Source: Watersipora subatra (taxonomy: Eukaryota > Bryozoa > Gymnolaemata > Cheilostomatida > Watersiporidae). From it: 64,000 nucleotides of DNA. The stretch spans positions 14,645,264-14,709,263 of the forward strand of contig NC_088709.1 in the NCBI RefSeq assembly GCF_963576615.1, in the 5' to 3' direction. Shown here piece by piece: positions 1-11,767 of the stretch. The translations under genes and the position numbers were made by a program. The notes beneath the pieces are model-generated. The model saw only the letters and a list, made by a program, of their open reading frames with translations, made no database searches and was not told the DNA's origin. Positions within the stretch are counted from its first letter, which is position 1. Each line of letters begins with the position of its first letter.

Positions 1-338
1 TGAAACAGTTATTAATTATTTCTATGGTGTTGCTTTCAAAGTTCATCTCTACCATCATAAGTTTAAACGGGTTTTTTATATGTACTTCGAAGTATCAAGA
101 TTCAAGACCGCATTAAACAAGGAACTACTATTAGCCTGAGACCGTTATTGATTATTTCTATAGTATTGCTTTGGAAGTTTTAACGAAAAAAGCAAAGATC
201 TTTGGAGTTGGACAACAAAAGAAATAATTGTTATTAATGTAAACAATTCATTATTAATGCAATTTTGTGAACACTTTTCTACCTATCACTTGATATTATG
301 GGCTCTTAAAGATCAGAGATAGTCAAAGTGGCAGGCAA
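1..338. repeat. Imperfect 43-bp direct repeat in gene-free flank
   Basis: Positions 1-43 and 137-179 are similar, sharing a core like TTATTNATTATTTCTAT. Nothing else recognisable is present up to about 330. Confidence 0.4.
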
Positions 339-450
339 ATGGAGGTGGTGTTCAAAAATAGAGTGACGCTCTATTTTTCGATACTTCTCTCGGAGTGGCT
401 GTCAATTAGAAATGGCATTCAAATAGAGGTGGCGTGTAAAAAGAGTTTTT
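330..450. mobile_element. Fragment of a TA-flanked DNA-element family
   Basis: Contains phrases such as TTCAAATAGAGGTGGCG that match, on the other strand, the inner sequence of the element at 30771-33552 (TTTGACTGCCACT, TTTGAACGCCACC). Only a short internal piece is visible and no termini are seen. Confidence 0.4.
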
Positions 451-676
451 CGGTAGGCTATATATTTTTAAGGGTTGGATGTTTCCAAATGGTCAGTGTG
501 TTCAGGGTCAGGCTAGTAATGTGTAATTTATAGGAATTTTATGAGGCCACCCTGATCAATGATGCTACAGCGGCCATAGTCAATGTCATTTGACTGTTGC
601 TTCACTGCCTTAGCTGATCATGGACGCATTCTTGTGGCCGACTTACTTTTTTGTAGGCGGAGATTAAATCAGATGC

Positions 677-684
677 TATAAAAA
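677..684 (+). promoter_or_regulatory. Candidate TATA box of the first sulfotransferase-like gene
   Basis: TATAAAAA lies 216 bp before the ATG at 893, and no other gene is nearby. A start site about 30 bp downstream would give a 5' leader of about 185 nt. The call rests on the motif and spacing only. Confidence 0.4.
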
Positions 685-892
685 CCCTGTGGCTAAATTA
701 TAAACTAGGTTGACACTAAAACCTGTCACTACAAGACAGGTGCTTGCTTTTTTAGACAACTTGCTTTAAGCTTTTGCTAGAGAGCAGTTATTAGCTGTCA
801 CAGAAGGATTATTGATGAATGTCAGAGGAAGGAAGTGATTATTGACACCGATGAACAAGTGCTTGAGCTCACGTAGGACATCTCTGTGAAAC

Positions 893-2245
893 ATGGCAAG
901 CAAACGAGCCTACATGAACCTACTGTACTACTCTGTTCATCTACTTATCTACTTCCTTGTCAGCTGTTGGCAGAGTGTCAGCTGGCGAATCACAGGAATT
1001 CATAAACATCTACAGAATTGCCAAGACGGAAAAAACTACGAAACGTCGGCTCAACTTAAAAAAGTCTTATTTACCCCACGAACTCTCAAAACGATGGCAA
1101 TCGTTCAACGTCGTAACTTTATAACATCACACGTTTGTTTCCTCCACCCTGAATATGCGTTGCAAAAGCATATAGTTCTGCTGACTGTCTCTAAGGCTCA
1201 TGCAATATTTTGTGTTCCTCCAAAACATGTGGATGTTTATGACACAAGAAAATTTCCTTTTCTGTTTATTTCAGCGCTATTCGCAGCAGAATATTTACTG
1301 GTTGTGCCTATTGCTTCATTTAACAGGCTAGCAGAGTCTATGCCTGATAATAAGGCAAAAGTCCTTTGGATATACCACACAGGAAGGTGTGGGTCTACAG
1401 CGTTAGCCCAAGCATTCAACTCTCTCCCTGATGCCTTGACCATATCTGAACCCTACAGCTACGTTTCTCTACTTCACACATTCAATGATGGCAAATATAA
1501 CCTTAAAATGAATGAGAAATTCCGCCGACTTTTTCGCAATGTTGTACGAGTGTCTCTGAAACCGTCGCTAAAACCTGCAGATATTATAGCCGTCAAGTAT
1601 TCGCCCGTGAATGCGTTGCCAAACATTGACCTCCTGACTGAATTATTTCCAGAGTTCAAAGTTATCTTTATGTACAGAGACATGAAACCTGCGGTTATGT
1701 CGCTTTATCGAGCAACTAAAGGCCTTGAGCTTGCTTCGACCATTACTGGATATGTAGCAAGCAATTCCATTTTGTCGACATTATTTCCGAGCGTAAGACC
1801 AATGAGAATTGAGTATTACCGATGCCACAGCACCAAAGAGCATGCTGAATGGCTGTACAGTCGACACCAGACAAAGCCTGTTGATATGTTCATGCAATGC
1901 GTTATTGGCTACGCAGAAACCTGCCACCATTACAGAGATTTTGTTGAGAAAGAGAAGTCAACAATACCTGCCTTCAAGTATGAGATTCTTATGGCTGACA
2001 TGAAACAACAACTCTCAGCTCTGTTTCAGTTCTGTGAATTAGCATTTACTGAAGAAAGATGGTCTCTACTTCAAGAAGCGTTAGGTTCAGACAGTCAGGG
2101 CCAGTCCGAAATCAGCAGGGCGGAGGCATCAAAAAGAAACGTGCAGATAACTCCAGAGATGATCAGTGATGCTAACAGAGTTGCAAAGTTTCTCAAATTA
2201 CCAAATTGGGATGAGCCAATAGTTCTTCCAAATACAATACACTAG
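893..2245 (+). CDS. Sulfotransferase-like type II membrane protein, paralogue 1
   Basis: Intronless 450-residue ORF starting at a true ATG. Seen: a hydrophobic stretch at residues 9-25 (likely signal anchor in the Golgi or secretory pathway); about 130 residues of family-specific N-terminal domain; the P-loop HTGRCGSTALAQ at 162-173, followed by SEP near 185-187; and R262-x7-S270 in FMYRDMKPAVMS. Known: cytosolic and Golgi sulfotransferases bind the 5'-phosphate of PAPS with the P-loop and the 3'-phosphate with Arg and Ser of an R-x7-S element. Inference: it transfers sulfate from PAPS to an unknown acceptor, probably a carbohydrate or small molecule. It is the most divergent of the four paralogues: its start reads MASKRAYMNLLYYSVH rather than MVEGAYWQLLHYSIH, it is two codons shorter, and it lies outside the recent tandem duplication. 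A TATA box lies upstream. A P-loop protein of another function cannot be excluded. Confidence 0.85.
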   Translation: MASKRAYMNLLYYSVHLLIYFLVSCWQSVSWRITGIHKHLQNCQDGKNYETSAQLKKVLFTPRTLKTMAIVQRRNFITSHVCFLHPEYALQKHIVLLTVSKAHAIFCVPPKHVDVYDTRKFPFLFISALFAAEYLLVVPIASFNRLAESMPDNKAKVLWIYHTGRCGSTALAQAFNSLPDALTISEPYSYVSLLHTFNDGKYNLKMNEKFRRLFRNVVRVSLKPSLKPADIIAVKYSPVNALPNIDLLTELFPEFKVIFMYRDMKPAVMSLYRATKGLELASTITGYVASNSILSTLFPSVRPMRIEYYRCHSTKEHAEWLYSRHQTKPVDMFMQCVIGYAETCHHYRDFVEKEKSTIPAFKYEILMADMKQQLSALFQFCELAFTEERWSLLQEALGSDSQGQSEISRAEASKRNVQITPEMISDANRVAKFLKLPNWDEPIVLPNTIH

Positions 2246-5200
2246 TTTTAGGAGAATACAATGTGCCAGACATAACAGTATTACATACATTGCTGACAAA
2301 TTGTATTATCAAAATGAAATAGAAGAAATCTTTCTGAAATGGGTTAGTTTGCAGTTTTCTGTTTTTAAATCTACATGCATATAAAAATTAAAATACATAA
2401 ATATTTGAAGGGGTAATAACATGCATTTGGTTTATGGTTTGCAGCAGGCTGGAGTTATATTGGCCAGTAGAAAACAACCCCTCTTTTTCATATCTTTAGC
2501 AATGCGTTAGTTAAAGCCAACTTAAACAGCTGCAAGTACTGCAAAGCAGCAGCCTCAATCCTGCTGTCGTCCAATGTACATGTTACAATAAAAAAGCGAT
2601 AGCTCACAATGACTTGCCTATGGTCTGTAAGGCTTTTAGTGAACCATATGGGGCGTATGTATTCTCCCTTGCACATGTAGTCTTTACCTAGCGGTCTATT
2701 TATTACTAAAATAGCGTGCAGTCATGCTTGTGATTGATGACATAATGGAATGCCTGAAGAACTGGCAGAAAACAAATATTATCATTGGCATAGTCCAAGT
2801 ACTAAAATAAACAATGAATACTTAATAGCTTCTTCCCAATCCTACGACCATAGACATCTAATGCGTGCCAATGGAATGTGCAATTCAATGCATAGTGAAC
2901 AATGACCATGAGGGCATGTTTTGGCTCTCATAAGTATGTTCGTTTTATTGAACCTGAATTGCTACGAATAGCAGAGTGGAAACAAGTTTTCTGTCAGCTT
3001 ATTCATGTTCTTGCCTTTTATTACTAAAAATATAAGAGTCAGTAGGCCTTGAGCCTCTTCTGGGAAAGTATCAGACTGGGATTTTGTAAACTCTACACAA
3101 AGATAGCTTTTTTATGTTGTAATTCATCAGCAACAGTTATAAATTTATTTCTGCACCTCACATGGTGAGGTGTTCAAATGCTGTCAACTACACATTTCGG
3201 TTGTTGCTCATTGAGTGATATAGCCATATATAGAACAAAATTGAGATAATTGGCGGTTTGCATATTCCCAAAGAAGCTGGAAATGGGAGATTTTGCGAGA
3301 GTTGTTTTTGTAATATTTAACAAAGTTTTATAAAAAAGAATTAGATATAAATAACTAGGTAACTTTTCTGACTGTCATGTTAGTTGAGGTATTGCTGTAC
3401 TATTGTTTGGCTAAAAGATAGCGGTTTGCAATAAGACTGAGTTCCTTACCAAAGCAGTGAACATCGGATTATTTTCAAGGCATAATTCATTTTTATAACA
3501 AATATATGATTATCATAAACAAAAAGTCCTATCTCCAGAAGCCTATGCAATAATAACACATTGTTTATAATATCAAGTTCTTTTATCCGCCAGGTAGAGA
3601 GAACAGTAGTAGGTATAGAACTATAGCAACGGTACTTTGGATTTGTCATTCACTCGTAGTGCAAGAAAACAAATATGGAAATTCTAAATGGTTTCGTGTG
3701 AAGCTTATTCTGAATTAAAATGAAGGTTTTCATAAAAATAATAATATTACTCAGGCTTTTCCACTGCCATGCCTTTTTAGTGCTAACAGGTTATATCTAC
3801 CACCGTTGAAAATACTAAAATAATAGGCTGGACTTTCAACTCTTGCTGCCTCGCTTGTCCAACATTAACCCCTGCTAGCTTAGTGTTCATCATTACTTGC
3901 CTAGCATCAACCTTTGCTAGTCTAGCTTCAAGCCTTGTTTGTCTAGCAGTGACTCTTCCTATAGAGCCCTTTGCATCACAAGAGTTGAAACATCCAGAGC
4001 CAGAAGTTTATGGCTGGCAATATAGCCAATCTACTGAAAACTCACAGATGGTTTTTTAATTGGATGAATCCAACTAAGTAACTGTATTCAAATTACCTCA
4101 TCAATTCATTGCCGGCACCAGCCAATGTGAAAAATTGGCTAATAAAAAGATGTTTTATTGAATATTAAACTAGTGATTCGAATGCCAACAGTTTGGTTCG
4201 CTGAAGTTTAAAAAATGAAGCAAAGATAAATTACTCAAGTCTTGCTAACTGGTTGTTGATTAGAGTGAGAGTGTTCTCTATAAACTAAAGGATTTTTATA
4301 GAAGTCAACAGAATATACAACTATTTTAAGAAGAATATTTTATTAAATAATACAAGTAGCATTTGATATGAGCCATCAGCAAACCTGAATAGCGGTAGTA
4401 ATATTGTTTATTTATCCCACGACCAAACGAGCGGGAGTGAAATTTGAGAGTTTTTATGATAAATGCATGTGCACACAACTTACGAAAATTATTCATCAAC
4501 AACGTAACAAATCCTTGTTTTGAAATCTCATCAACAAATTTAACAATCGTTTTGTAGAGTCGTTAAAGTATAATAACGATACAAAACACATATAAGCCTA
4601 TTTAAATATGTTACCAAGTCTTTGTAAACCGTCGACAGTATCTTAAAACTTACCCATCTGATCGGATTATACACAAATAGACAGATTGATTTGGCCAAAA
4701 ATCGTTATTAAAACTTGCTAAGCCTTACTTTTTTCAAATTGAAGACCGGAAGTTGAAACGCCGAGCGACGGCGAATAGAACGATAAAGTCGTACGCATTT
4801 CACGAAAAAATAATGTGCACATTTTACCAGTCTATAGCATTGTCGGTTTCGGTAATTAACGTAAGAGTACTGAAATCGTTTCATTTTTGCCGATTTCAAA
4901 GTAACTGACATTTTAGACACGTTTGAGTATTTTGGTAATCTAACTGATGTCCAGCGCAGTGTAAGTATAGGAAATGACGATGATATTTTTTTATAACGAC
5001 TCTTATGAGATTATTACAATATTTAATTATAAGTTTGGATGACTACAGAACAATGACTACGTAGTACAGATTTTCTAAATATCTATATAAATATCACAAC
5101 TCTTGATATTGTTAGCTATGACGTTTTGAAATGTAAACAAAATTGTGCATTGGTTTTATATTATTACTATATTAATAATATTGGTTATTCTAATAATATC

Positions 5201-8200
5201 AGTGTATTTTACTTCTAATATTGGCCAATGTTGCATTTCTCCTATTGCAGGGGGAGAGATGTAAACATATAATCTTTTCCTTTCATTATTGCTGTTTGTT
5301 GCATACAATAACACCCACACCCAGTACATTACAGCTACCATTGCAGTTATCCTATTGCACACTGCAGTGCCATTTGCCTTCTATTATTGCATTTCTCAAC
5401 CATCAGTACCCTTTCTTTTTTTCCAATATCACTTTGGTCGTGGGCTGTATGACAGTGGAACTTCTAGTTATATGGTGTGTATGATGTGTATACTATTATA
5501 GTGAGAGTGCAGTTCTATGTCTATTATATTAGTATCAAGCATTTCTTTGCGCGGGAGGGGGGAGGGGGGGTCAATCCCTCACAGATTGAGTATGATGTCT
5601 GCTTAGCTTACTGAGAGCTGAGGCAAGAGCATTGTTACATAAACCATGGTTATGCGATCTTGAGTAGACCCATCTGATTCCAACGGTAAGGGAACCTAGA
5701 GAACTGAAGACATGCCCAGTTGCAAAGAGCAATTTAAGGTTGTATGCCATTACTGCTACTGCAGAGGAACATTTTCTGAGAGTTGAACCCTCAACCAGGA
5801 GAGCATTTCAGCAAGCAATGCACAGAGGTGGTGATTAATAGACGCTGAGCTAAACGGTTATAGTCATCAATACTAGAATGACTCATGATTTACATTCATT
5901 TTTATAGCATCGGGGCTGAGAAGAGGTGAACATCTGTGTTTATTGGTATAGCCTTTTCTCTTTCTCTTGGTATATTACTAACATTAGTTAATTCACGGCA
6001 CTAAATTGATCTTATTAGTGTCTGCTATAGCAATGCAATGTTATTGTTAATGTCTTTAAATAAAGGAATCTTGTAGTACTGCACATTCGATAACGACCAC
6101 ATTAAATGGCTAACCTTCTATTTGTTTGGTTTATGTTTGTTTTACATATCTAACATCCCTAATTACTGGTTTTTACGATCTGATCATTTTATATTATGAA
6201 AATAACCATGAATATGCTGGGTTTTTTCAATAATATGTCATTTAAATGTCATTTATATGTCACCTACTTCTCCAGCAAATTCACGACACTTTATACCAGA
6301 CACCAACACCATGCCAATTTACATTGTAGAACATCATTATGCAAAAATTTTTTTTCTTTCTATACTCATAATTTATTTCATTATTTTTGGCTTTTGTCTC
6401 ATGGTCTAATTTGCTCTGAACTGCTTTGACTGGTGTGAATAAAGTGAATATCTATCGATCTAAACCTAAAATACACCATTTAATTCAAGTTTTTATCCCT
6501 CTGTAATGGATTAGTTATAAGCAGTTAATATAAAAAAATATATGTGGCTATATAAAATATGTGGCTATTTATTTATAAACCATGAAATTTTACTAACATT
6601 TGGTGCATTCTATAATAGCATGGATAGATATTTTAAAGACTCTGCAGATAGCATATTAAATACCTATTCATTTATAGTGATGATAACTTCTTTTTTAGAA
6701 ATATTTAGATGCAACAATTGTTATATAAATATAACCTTTTGTGTAGGATTAAACGCAGCAGTAACAATATACAAAACACAAATTATACTCTTCTAAATTC
6801 ACCGACAGCACATATTCTGGTTTTTTCTGTGATATGAAGGGCTGTCTGTTGACCTTTGTTGTTATTCTACATTTATCAGTAGGCACTTTCTCGAATTGTA
6901 TTATTTTTCATTTTACATGTTTAAATTTTTTAAATTCACAAAGATTCAATTTGCTGTTACATAGAAGCTTTTATTGGCAATAATTGACAAAAGTTTCAAA
7001 CTTTCAGGCAAATACATGTATATATGGTTAAAATATAGTCAACTGATTGGAAGAATAATGTTTTAATAACAAATAAATGTGATGGAGTCAGTTTAATTTA
7101 TCAGAAAAATAAATAGTTTGAAAACTTTCAAAGTGATTTCATTGTTGTTCCGTTAGTCAGTGAAAGTTTGCTGAAACTTGTGGGACATGATTATGCAAGC
7201 AAGATCTAGTAATAACATATAAATTGACATAATTCTGTAGTGAACTTTAATCAGAGGTCAATAGTACATCAGTAGATTATCAAACAACTGAACTAACCAA
7301 ACCAGGAAAAGCTGTGTTTGTAAAGCATTTGATCATTTACACAGTAGTTTGTGTAGGAACTTCAGTAACTATAATCTCTAGTCTGTTTCTAATAAACTTG
7401 TGCTCCGTTTTAGCTCTGGATGCCAATGTTAAACAACAGGGTGCCCTTAGCTTTAGACGCCTCTCATTTACAAAGCATTTGTGTTTTCTGCATTCTTTTG
7501 GTTAAAATGTTAGCCAGAACAAAGACTTACTCGTGAACAACAGCGTTCAGTGCTATGGCCAAGTTAGTTGAATCTTGACTAGTTAGTTTTAACTGACTGT
7601 TAAGACATTCCTGTTATCTGATTGAAGTTGGAGCATTTTACTAAATAATCTATAGCTAGTTGATGTGGACATCACACTTAGGTGTTTGTCTGCAAGGGTT
7701 GACCTGACTTTAAATAATTTATGAAATTCTACATAGTTGTGTAAGTATCATTGATTTCCGTATCACTATTGTTGATATTCATACTGCTGTAAGACGGCTA
7801 TCACAGAGTTATATAATGACAGCTATCTAGAATGAGATAACTCTATTAACTGACACAACCTTTTAATCTTAGCCTTTTCCGATTATCTTGTGTTGAAATC
7901 TTGCTTTGCTATATAATATACCACACAGAGAGCATGAAACAGCAAAATTGAAATAATACTTTTCATCTATCGATGTCTAGCTTGTGTTTATTTCTAGTTT
8001 TACTTTTTGTCTATAAAACACTAAAATACGTCTTTTTTGTTTAAAATGAGTGACTTTGTAGATCTGCTTTGGGATAGACCATCCACTCTTCCTATTTTAT
8101 CTTACAATAACAAGTCTTTTCTAGTAATAACTGCCTTTACACTCTTACTAGTATAGCCATTCTTATAGAATCTAATACTTGTAGATATGCTTTTAGTTTA

Positions 8201-8590
8201 TCAACCAACAATAAAGCGGTATTCACTGCAAGAGTGGACAACCTGGGGTTTGAGGCAGTGATCTTTGATAATATTTTGTCAGGCTATAATCCAAGACAAT
8301 GATGAACTGAATTTTATTGCTTATATTGGGCTTTGGCACATTTCCATCAAAACCGATGTTTGCATTTGATTGTCTTTCTCTTTTTACTTCTGTCAGCTCG
8401 ACGTGATTCATGTCCTAACTTATCTGTTCTCCTTATCAAAGTCTAGCAACTAATATCTGTGCAAATCATATCATTTGTTTCCTTGTTCCTTCTTCAACGG
8501 AAATGCAAACTTTTCCTTTGCCTGCTGAGCGTTTACGCTTATGCTACTCTATTCTCAGTCTATTTTCATGACTACTTACTTTTGGGAGAA
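2246..8590. other. Gene-free 6.3 kb, no supported gene
   Basis: AT-rich DNA with many short ORFs (under 90 codons) that have no recognisable domain or codon pattern. A G-rich tract (5553-5570) is listed separately. I see no tRNA, intact transposon end or splice-consistent gene here. Confidence 0.6.
5553..5570 (+). other. G-rich tract, possible G-quadruplex
   Basis: GGGAGGGGGGAGGGGGGG has enough G-triplets for four tracts, though the middle loops would have to come from within G runs. It stands out strongly in AT-rich DNA. No adjacent gene gives it a role. Confidence 0.45.
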
Positions 8591-8599
8591 ATAATTAGA

Positions 8600-9140
8600 G
8601 CTACCAAGGATTACAAGAGCATCCCACCTCTTGCAAAAGCATTAGAGGGCCACCAGACTAAGTACGTAGTTTAGTGCAGCCAACTTTTGCAAAGACTGTG
8701 CAAGTGCAATCCAGAGCCTTTGAGTTTTGTCAGAGCAATCTAGGCCTGCCAACTTGTGCAAGAACATTTCGGGGACCACCCATTTTGCAGGAGCCATTCG
8801 AAGCCACTCTGGATCACCAAAATATTTTAAAGACAGTTTAAGGCTACCAACGATGGCAAGAGCAATGCATGACCATTAACTTTTGTCAGAGCGATCCAGG
8901 GCCACCGCATTTTAATGAGCAGTCCTTGACCTTCACCTTTTGCAAAAGCAAACCATGACTGGAAATTTTCGCAAGAGTAATCTTGGATGATCAACTTTTT
9001 TTCAAAGCCTTCCAGGCTGTTAACTCTGGCAAGAGCTTTTTCTCATTATGAACTCTTGCCTGAACAGTTCCGGGTTGCCAATTTTTGCATACGCAATTCA
9101 TGGCTGCCATTTCCTGCAAAAGCATTCCAAGGACACTAAA
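8600..9140. repeat. Degenerate minisatellite of about 30 bp
   Basis: A loose unit close to TTTTGCAAGAGCAATCCAGG followed by GCCACCAAC recurs many times, for example around 8700, 8745, 8770, 8850, 8890, 8960, 9030 and 9070. Copies have diverged so far that only the GCAAGAGCA and GGCCACCAA pieces are easy to align. No uninterrupted reading frame runs through it. Confidence 0.55.
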
Positions 9141-9252
9141 TCTTATTTGAGCAATGCATTAATCAATCTAATCGTGATAAAGCAAAGGGAATTAATGCGT
9201 AAGCCTCCAATATGTTAGTAGAGTGTTATTGTAAGTTCATTGAGTAAATATT

Positions 9253-9335
9253 AAAAATGAAAAGAAACTGATCAATCCATGCGCGTAATCGCTCAGAGCC
9301 TACGCGCATGGGTTGATCAGTTTCTTTTCATTTTT
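9253..9335. repeat. Near-perfect 35-bp hairpin upstream of sulfotransferase 2
   Basis: Left arm 9253-9287 and right arm 9301-9335 are reverse complements with one mismatch, which would be a G-U pair in RNA. The loop is 13 nt. The right arm ends 46 bp before the ATG at 9382, so the hairpin may lie in the 5' leader of that gene. It is absent from the matching position of paralogues 3 and 4. It may be a fold-back transposon end, a processing or translation element, or an assembly artefact. Confidence 0.8.
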
Positions 9336-9381
9336 GCTAAACATATTAAACCCATTACTTGCAAGTTTGGTAATCACCAGA

Positions 9382-10740
9382 ATGGTTGAAGGAGCGTACT
9401 GGCAGCTTCTGCACTATTCCATTCATCTTATAGCATACTTCATACTCACCTGCTGGCAGAACATCTCCTGGCGGTTTAATGGAGTGCATAGACATATAGT
9501 GGCTAACAGGAATTTAAAGAACTATGGAACATCAGCTCAACTTCTTAAAGTGTGGTCAAGGTCAAGGATGATGAATTCAGTGATACCGCAGTTACGTCAC
9601 TTCCTAACTTCTCATGTGGAGTTTGTACATCCAGAATTCGTTCTACAAAGACACATAGCGATACTGAGTGTTAGCAAAGAATATGTATTGTTCAGTGTAC
9701 CTAGGAGAGATGTTGATGTTTATGATATGAACAGATGGTCATTTTTATTGGATGCTGTGTTTGAAGAAGCGGAGTATATCATCGTTATGCCAACAGTCTC
9801 ATTCAATAAGCTAGCCTCAGCCATTCCTCCGACTAAAGCCAAAGTTCTGTGGATATACCATACAGGAAGGTGCGGCTCTACAGCCTTAGCCCAAGTTTTC
9901 AACTCTCTCCCTGATGCTGTGGCAATGTCAGAGCCTATGACTTTTACTGCTTTACTTCACTCCTTTAGGAACTACAAATTCTCTAATAAGCGTGATGTAA
10001 CCATAAGACAACGGTATCGCACGCTGTTCCAAAGTCTTGTTCGTATGACCTTAAAACCGTCTTTAAAGCGAGCTGATATTATTGTCATTAAATCAGCACC
10101 TTTGAATGCATTCGCTGATTTCGACTTGATGACGGAGATGTTCCCAGAGATAAAGATAATATTTATGTATAGAGATGTGATGCCACAGGTAACTTCATTA
10201 TATAAGGCAATCGAAGGACAGGAACTAGCGACAACAATAAGTAGGTTGGTCGCGGGCAGCGCTTTGCTGTCTAAATTGTTCCCCAAAGTGACATCTATAA
10301 ACTCAGACTATAATTTCTGTTATTTAGACGAAGAGCATACACAATGGATGGCACATCAAGAGCGCTTTCAACCATTAGATAACTTTTTGGCATTTGTTAC
10401 AGGCTTTGCAGAGTTTTGTTACCACTATAGAGAAATTGTACGGCAAGGAACTTCCACTATTCTTGCTTTTAAGTTCGAGTTTTTCATGTCCAAAAAGAGA
10501 AAACAACTCTTAACTTTGTTTAATTATATTGGTGAAGACTTTACAGAAGAACGATGGCTTCTGATGCAGAATTCTCTCAAGTCAGACAGTCAGCTGAAAT
10601 CCTTTATCAGCAGAGAAAAGGTGGCCAAACACATTGTGAACATAACTCCTGAGATGATCACTGATGCTAACGATTGCTTAGAGCACTTTAAATTACCAAG
10701 ATGGAGAGAAACATTAACTCTTCCCAACACGGTCATATAA
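9382..10740 (+). CDS. Sulfotransferase-like type II membrane protein, paralogue 2
   Basis: Intronless, 452 residues. The ATG at 9382 was chosen because MVEGAYWQLLHYSIH is the conserved start in paralogues 3 and 4; the frame stays open further upstream only through a non-ATG codon. Seen: hydrophobic anchor at residues 10-25; P-loop HTGRCGSTALAQ at 160-171; SEP at 183-185; R264-x7-S272 in YRDVMPQVTS. These match the PAPS 5'- and 3'-phosphate sites of sulfotransferases. Compared with paralogues 3 and 4 it differs mostly after residue 300 (for example NFCYLDEEHTQ against NRCYLTREHAQ), a part that in this fold usually shapes the acceptor pocket, so acceptors may differ. The 5' side carries a strong hairpin (9253-9335). 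The acceptor and direct function are unknown. Confidence 0.87.
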   Translation: MVEGAYWQLLHYSIHLIAYFILTCWQNISWRFNGVHRHIVANRNLKNYGTSAQLLKVWSRSRMMNSVIPQLRHFLTSHVEFVHPEFVLQRHIAILSVSKEYVLFSVPRRDVDVYDMNRWSFLLDAVFEEAEYIIVMPTVSFNKLASAIPPTKAKVLWIYHTGRCGSTALAQVFNSLPDAVAMSEPMTFTALLHSFRNYKFSNKRDVTIRQRYRTLFQSLVRMTLKPSLKRADIIVIKSAPLNAFADFDLMTEMFPEIKIIFMYRDVMPQVTSLYKAIEGQELATTISRLVAGSALLSKLFPKVTSINSDYNFCYLDEEHTQWMAHQERFQPLDNFLAFVTGFAEFCYHYREIVRQGTSTILAFKFEFFMSKKRKQLLTLFNYIGEDFTEERWLLMQNSLKSDSQLKSFISREKVAKHIVNITPEMITDANDCLEHFKLPRWRETLTLPNTVI

Positions 10741-11765
10741 TCAATGACGCTGCCAAAACTCTGCAATAGCCAATCAGAATCTATTTAATTTTAACCTGTA
10801 TCAAATGTTTCAAATCACTTCTTATTCTTCAATATAATAGGCTCTGCTGATGAGATAACCAACAGAGCAGAAACAGGTTTCACCCAGGCTTGTCCTTACA
10901 AAACACCTAGGCAGTGTCTGCAGTACTTTAAGTCTGATTCTTTAACAGAGTGAGTCAAGGTATGATAGTCCAAGCAGTCTTGTTTAACTATTACTAACCG
11001 GTTTAGTGATGCGCTATCAAGGAGAGAAACTAGATAGATAGAAGATTAGATAGAAGCAGCTTGGCCTTGGGTAGGCTCCAAAATAGTGGCAATGTTAAGT
11101 CAGAAGTCCTCCAAGTTGTATATCTATCATTGGGCATATATATTAGAAAAGATTGTTCAGTATCCAAGGCGATATCTGTTAATAACAGCTAACATTAATC
11201 ATAATCTTGAAGATACCACTTTCTAGGAAAAGCTGATAAGCCCGACAGATTACAGAGAGTAGGGTGATAGTCAAAGTTAAAGATAAAAGTTATTATGTCT
11301 TTCAAATGAGTCTTCTTGTGTGGCAGAATCTACAAAGATATAGCTTTTCAATTTGGAAATTGCTTGTTTTCTATTTCTCTAGAATTGAGGAATGTTATTA
11401 CCGTATTTTATGTACAAGACGCAATTCTGTGCAGAACTCACCCAAATTTTAGCAGGACTTTAAGGAAAAAACATTAATGAGTTTTTATATGTGTTTTATG
11501 TTATCTCTAGAACCTAAGAACTGTTTTATTTGATGGCATAGCAAAGATTAGGGGAGCTTCATCCATATTTCCAATGAGGCATAATTCAACAAACATTTCT
11601 AGCCGCTACAGCAAACTTATATAAAAATTTACCATTTTCTCAACATGGATGGCTGGCATTCTTAGAGCAATTAATAATTCTGTTTGCACTCAGAAACCGT
11701 TCATTTTTATAAAAATATAATACCACGCTTCTGGGCCTTTAAAGTTCTTAGTCCTCTGTTGGTGA
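10741..11765. other. Gene-free stretch, nothing recognised
   Basis: AT-rich flank between paralogue 2 and the minisatellite. Only short ORFs without domain signs are present. Confidence 0.55.
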
Positions 11766-11767
11766 GC

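Noticed and set aside
9313-9381. Upstream extension of sulfotransferase 2 by 23 residues
   Set aside because: It begins at TTG and overlaps the hairpin; the conserved start is ATG at 9382.
9972-10286. Antisense frames opposite the sulfotransferase genes, repeated at 18166 and 24018
   Set aside because: Shadows of the conserved sense frame; they recur because the genes are paralogues.
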